From: Bacteroidales bacterium UBA4231
GTDB taxonomy: Bacteria; Bacteroidota; Bacteroidia; Bacteroidales; UBA932
Assembly (NCBI GenBank): GCA_002396335.1
Contig: DGXN01000013.1
Location: 1 to 64,000, forward strand
DNA length: 64,000 nucleotides
Direction of reading: 5' to 3'
The notes beneath the pieces were generated by a model. The model saw only the letters and a program-made list of their open reading frames with translations, was not told the DNA's origin and did no database searches. Position 1 is the first letter of the stretch. Each line of letters starts with the position of its first letter. A program made the position numbers and the translations under genes. Below, one piece after another: positions 62,222 through 64,000 of the stretch.

Positions 62222-63343
62222 ATGCTTAAACGCCTGTTTTTCTTTGCCTGCACTGCTTTCGGCCTGCTTGCCGGTTGCAGCAGCCCCCTCACACAATCCG
62301 GCCTGGACCCGCGGAACTTCCTCACAGACAGCACCGCCCTGTATACGCTTTCCAACAGCAAAGGGATGGAAGTGTGCATTACCAACTACGGCGGGCGCAT
62401 CGTCTCGCTGCTGGTCCCGGACAAGGCAGGACAGCTGAGGGACGTCGTCCTGGGCTTCGACAACATCCGGAGCTATTACCCCGAGAACAACGCGACAGAC
62501 TTCGGCGCCGCCATCGGCCGGTATGCCAACCGGATCGCAAACGGGCAGTTCACCCTGGAAGGCGTTACGTACCGGCTTCCGCAAAATAACTTCGGCCACT
62601 GCCTGCACGGCGGTCCCACCGGCTGGCAATACCGCGCCTACAAAGCCCTGGAGGCCGACAAAACCCACCTCAAACTGGCCATTACGTCCCCGGACGGCGA
62701 CAACGGCTTCCCCGGAACGGTGAACGCCACCGTCACCTACGTCCTCACGGAAGACAACGCCGTAGTGATTGCCTATGAGGCGGTTACCGACAAGCCCACG
62801 GTCATCAACATGACCAACCACTCCTACTTCAACCTCTCCGGAGACCCCGCCTCCCACTGCATCGAGGACGACGTCCTGTGGCTCAATGCGTCGGCCTTCA
62901 CGCCGGTGGACAGCACCTTCATGACCTCTGGCGAAATCCGCCCCGTCGCAGGGACTCCCATGGATTTTACGGAGGCAAAGAGTATCGGCGCGGATATCCG
63001 CTCTGACTGCGACCAACTCCGCAACGGCCACGGCTACGACCACAACTGGGTCCTCGACACCCACGGCGAACTGTCGGAAGTCGCCGCAGAGCTCTGGTGC
63101 CCTTCAAGCGGAATCAACCTCAAAGTCTACACCGACGAACCCGGCATCCAGGTGTACACCGGCAACTTCCTGGACGGCAGCAACGTTGGCAAGAAAGGTG
63201 TCGCCTATCCCTTCCGCAGCGCCGTCTGCCTGGAAACCCAGCACTACCCCGACACCCCCAACAAACCCGACTGGCCCTCCGCCACCCTCCACCCCGGAGA
63301 AACCTACTCCAGCCACACCGTCTTCCTGTTCGGTGTCAAATAG
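62222..63343 (+). CDS. Aldose 1-epimerase (galactose mutarotase family), lipoprotein
   Basis: 373 residues. Lipoprotein signal MLKRLFFFACTAFGLLAGC. Family motifs: ITNYGGRIVSLLVPD, GAAIGRYANRIANGQFTL, FGHCLHGGPTGWQYR with the substrate His, NMTNHSYFNLSG with the catalytic acid His, and VCLETQHYPDTPN with the catalytic base Glu. It interconverts alpha and beta anomers of free sugars, here outside the cytoplasm because of the lipid anchor. It is transcribed alone, divergent from the transketolase genes, and ends before hairpin copy B. Confidence 0.93.
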   Translation: MLKRLFFFACTAFGLLAGCSSPLTQSGLDPRNFLTDSTALYTLSNSKGMEVCITNYGGRIVSLLVPDKAGQLRDVVLGFDNIRSYYPENNATDFGAAIGRYANRIANGQFTLEGVTYRLPQNNFGHCLHGGPTGWQYRAYKALEADKTHLKLAITSPDGDNGFPGTVNATVTYVLTEDNAVVIAYEAVTDKPTVINMTNHSYFNLSGDPASHCIEDDVLWLNASAFTPVDSTFMTSGEIRPVAGTPMDFTEAKSIGADIRSDCDQLRNGHGYDHNWVLDTHGELSEVAAELWCPSSGINLKVYTDEPGIQVYTGNFLDGSNVGKKGVAYPFRSAVCLETQHYPDTPNKPDWPSATLHPGETYSSHTVFLFGVK

Positions 63344-63369
63344 CCCCTGACACTTAAACATCTGACACA

Positions 63370-63435
63370 CAGCAAGATACAGAAATCGCCTGCGACTTTT
63401 TGCCGTAGGCGATTTCAGGAAACGACTGAGTATCA
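63370..63435 (-). repeat. 66-bp palindromic hairpin element, copy B
   Basis: Same stem AAATCGCCT / AGGCGATTT and same outer arms as copy A when read on the minus strand, but its loop (CGGCAAAAAGTCG on that strand) is the exact reverse complement of that in copy A. It lies between convergent genes and could terminate both. Confidence 0.7.
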
Positions 63436-63436
63436 A

Positions 63437-63940
63437 TTACTTGCTGTCCACGGGAAACGCGGAGGCCTCAGACCCCACAGACCCCGCAGGGCCCGCAGTT
63501 GCCACCGGGGAAAGGGTGGAGATGATATCATCCAGGGTGGCGAAAAGGGCCGGGGCCGATTCCGCATTCAAGGATTGGCACATGATGGCCTTGCCGATGT
63601 GCAGGGGCACGCAGGAAGCCCGGTTCTCCAGCGACCGGCCTTTCGGGGTCAGGTTGACGATGACCTGGCGGGCGTCTGCACTGGAGCGGGAACGGGAGAC
63701 AAAGCCCTCGGCCTCCATCCTTTTCAGGAGGGGGGTCACGGTATTGGTTTCCAGGTACAGGCGCTTGGCGATGTCGTTTACCGGAAGGCAGTCCTGCTCC
63801 CATAGCACCATCATCACCAGATACTGGGGATATGTCAGGCCGATCGCGCTCAGGAGCGGATAATAGGCCTGCGTGATGAGCCGGGACGCAGTGTAGAGCC
63901 GGAAACAGAGCTGGTTCTCCAGTTTGAGGGCCTCGTGCAT
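63437..63940 (-). CDS. MarR-family regulator, OhrR-like
   Basis: 167 residues. The N-terminus reads KLENQLCFRLYTASRLITQAYYPLL, with Cys12 at the position of the peroxide-sensing Cys of OhrR, followed by GLTYPQYLVMMVLWE and the winged helix (VNDIAKRLYLETNTVTPLLKRMEAEGFV, SADARQVIVNLTPKG). OhrR represses organic hydroperoxide resistance genes until the Cys is oxidized. The C-terminal 20 residues (Ala/Gly/Ser-rich) are unusual for the family. Its start lies 4 nt after the stop of a gene cut by the window edge, which might be the regulated peroxidase, but that is not visible. Confidence 0.87.
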   Translation of the reverse strand: MHEALKLENQLCFRLYTASRLITQAYYPLLSAIGLTYPQYLVMMVLWEQDCLPVNDIAKRLYLETNTVTPLLKRMEAEGFVSRSRSSADARQVIVNLTPKGRSLENRASCVPLHIGKAIMCQSLNAESAPALFATLDDIISTLSPVATAGPAGSVGSEASAFPVDSK

Positions 63941-63944
63941 GGGA

Positions 63945-64000
63945 TTAAAGCATTTCCTGGATGTCCTTTTCGAAGTCCTCGGGGGCGGTGGTGGGAGCGA
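63945..64000 (-). CDS. C-terminal end of an unidentified protein (cut by window edge)
   Basis: Only about 18 codons are present, reading APTTAPEDFEKDIQEML and a TAA stop at 63945-63947. The frame choice is supported by the absence of other stops near the gene start of the OhrR-like regulator and by the 4-nt spacing to it. Family cannot be recognised from this fragment. Confidence 0.45.
   Translation of the reverse strand, partial: APTTAPEDFEKDIQEML

Overview
The window reads as a stretch of a Bacteroidales chromosome, probably a gut lineage. Supporting signs are paired SusC/SusD systems, BACON and SusE-like lipoproteins, Bacteroidetes-type promoters (TAnnTTTG -7 boxes, several with a TTG or TTTG about 19-20 nt upstream), few Shine-Dalgarno sites, an anaerobic sulfatase maturase and class III ribonucleotide reductase. 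The DNA is GC-rich, so almost every real gene casts long antisense shadow frames. I cannot name a genus.

Layout. 1-12.8 kb is mostly housekeeping: the start of nrdD, an ECF sigma factor with a membrane-anchored barrel protein, a TPR protein with an EnvC-like M23 protein, tsaE, comM, a lipoprotein, ispE, a radical-SAM sulfatase maturase, then a sugar MFS permease and a GntR regulator. 12.9-30.2 kb (+ strand) is a polysaccharide utilization locus: phosphomannose isomerase-like protein, ROK sugar kinase, SusC, SusD, a four-repeat surface glycan-binding lipoprotein, two GH76 enzymes, one GH92 enzyme and a Ser-type sulfatase. Family content points to alpha-mannan. Released mannose would enter through the MFS permease, be phosphorylated by the ROK kinase and isomerized to fructose-6-phosphate. 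30.2-42.9 kb (- strand) is a second locus: SusR/DUF6377-like regulator, SusC fused to an OmpA domain, SusD, a lipoprotein with three CBM4-like modules, GH16 and GH3, which points to a beta-1,3-glucan. Mannan plus beta-glucan together suggest a fungal (yeast-like) cell wall diet; this is inference.

43-51.7 kb (- strand) holds a suf operon (sufB, pnuC, sufC, a short sufD) and an aromatic amino acid operon (esterase, aroB, an aroD-aroA fusion, and aroC with a His/Cys-rich insert). A tRNA-Leu(CAA) at 51.7 kb is followed by a small accessory module: a membrane-tethered LuxR-type regulator, a free LuxR-type HTH protein, a 44-residue peptide gene and a frameshifted BspA-like lipoprotein. 55.7-64 kb carries amino-sugar genes (nagB, a NagB-like/PIG-L fusion, a nucleotide pyrophosphatase-like protein), a barrel protein, a split transketolase, an aldose epimerase lipoprotein, an OhrR-like regulator and the end of one more gene.

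The points most worth a second look are the SusC-OmpA fusion, the metal-binding-like insert in chorismate synthase, two copies of a 66-bp hairpin element whose loop is inverted relative to its arms, a REP-like palindrome inside aroB, and -7 boxes lying only 4-7 nt before the start codon of ten genes, which predicts leaderless transcripts.
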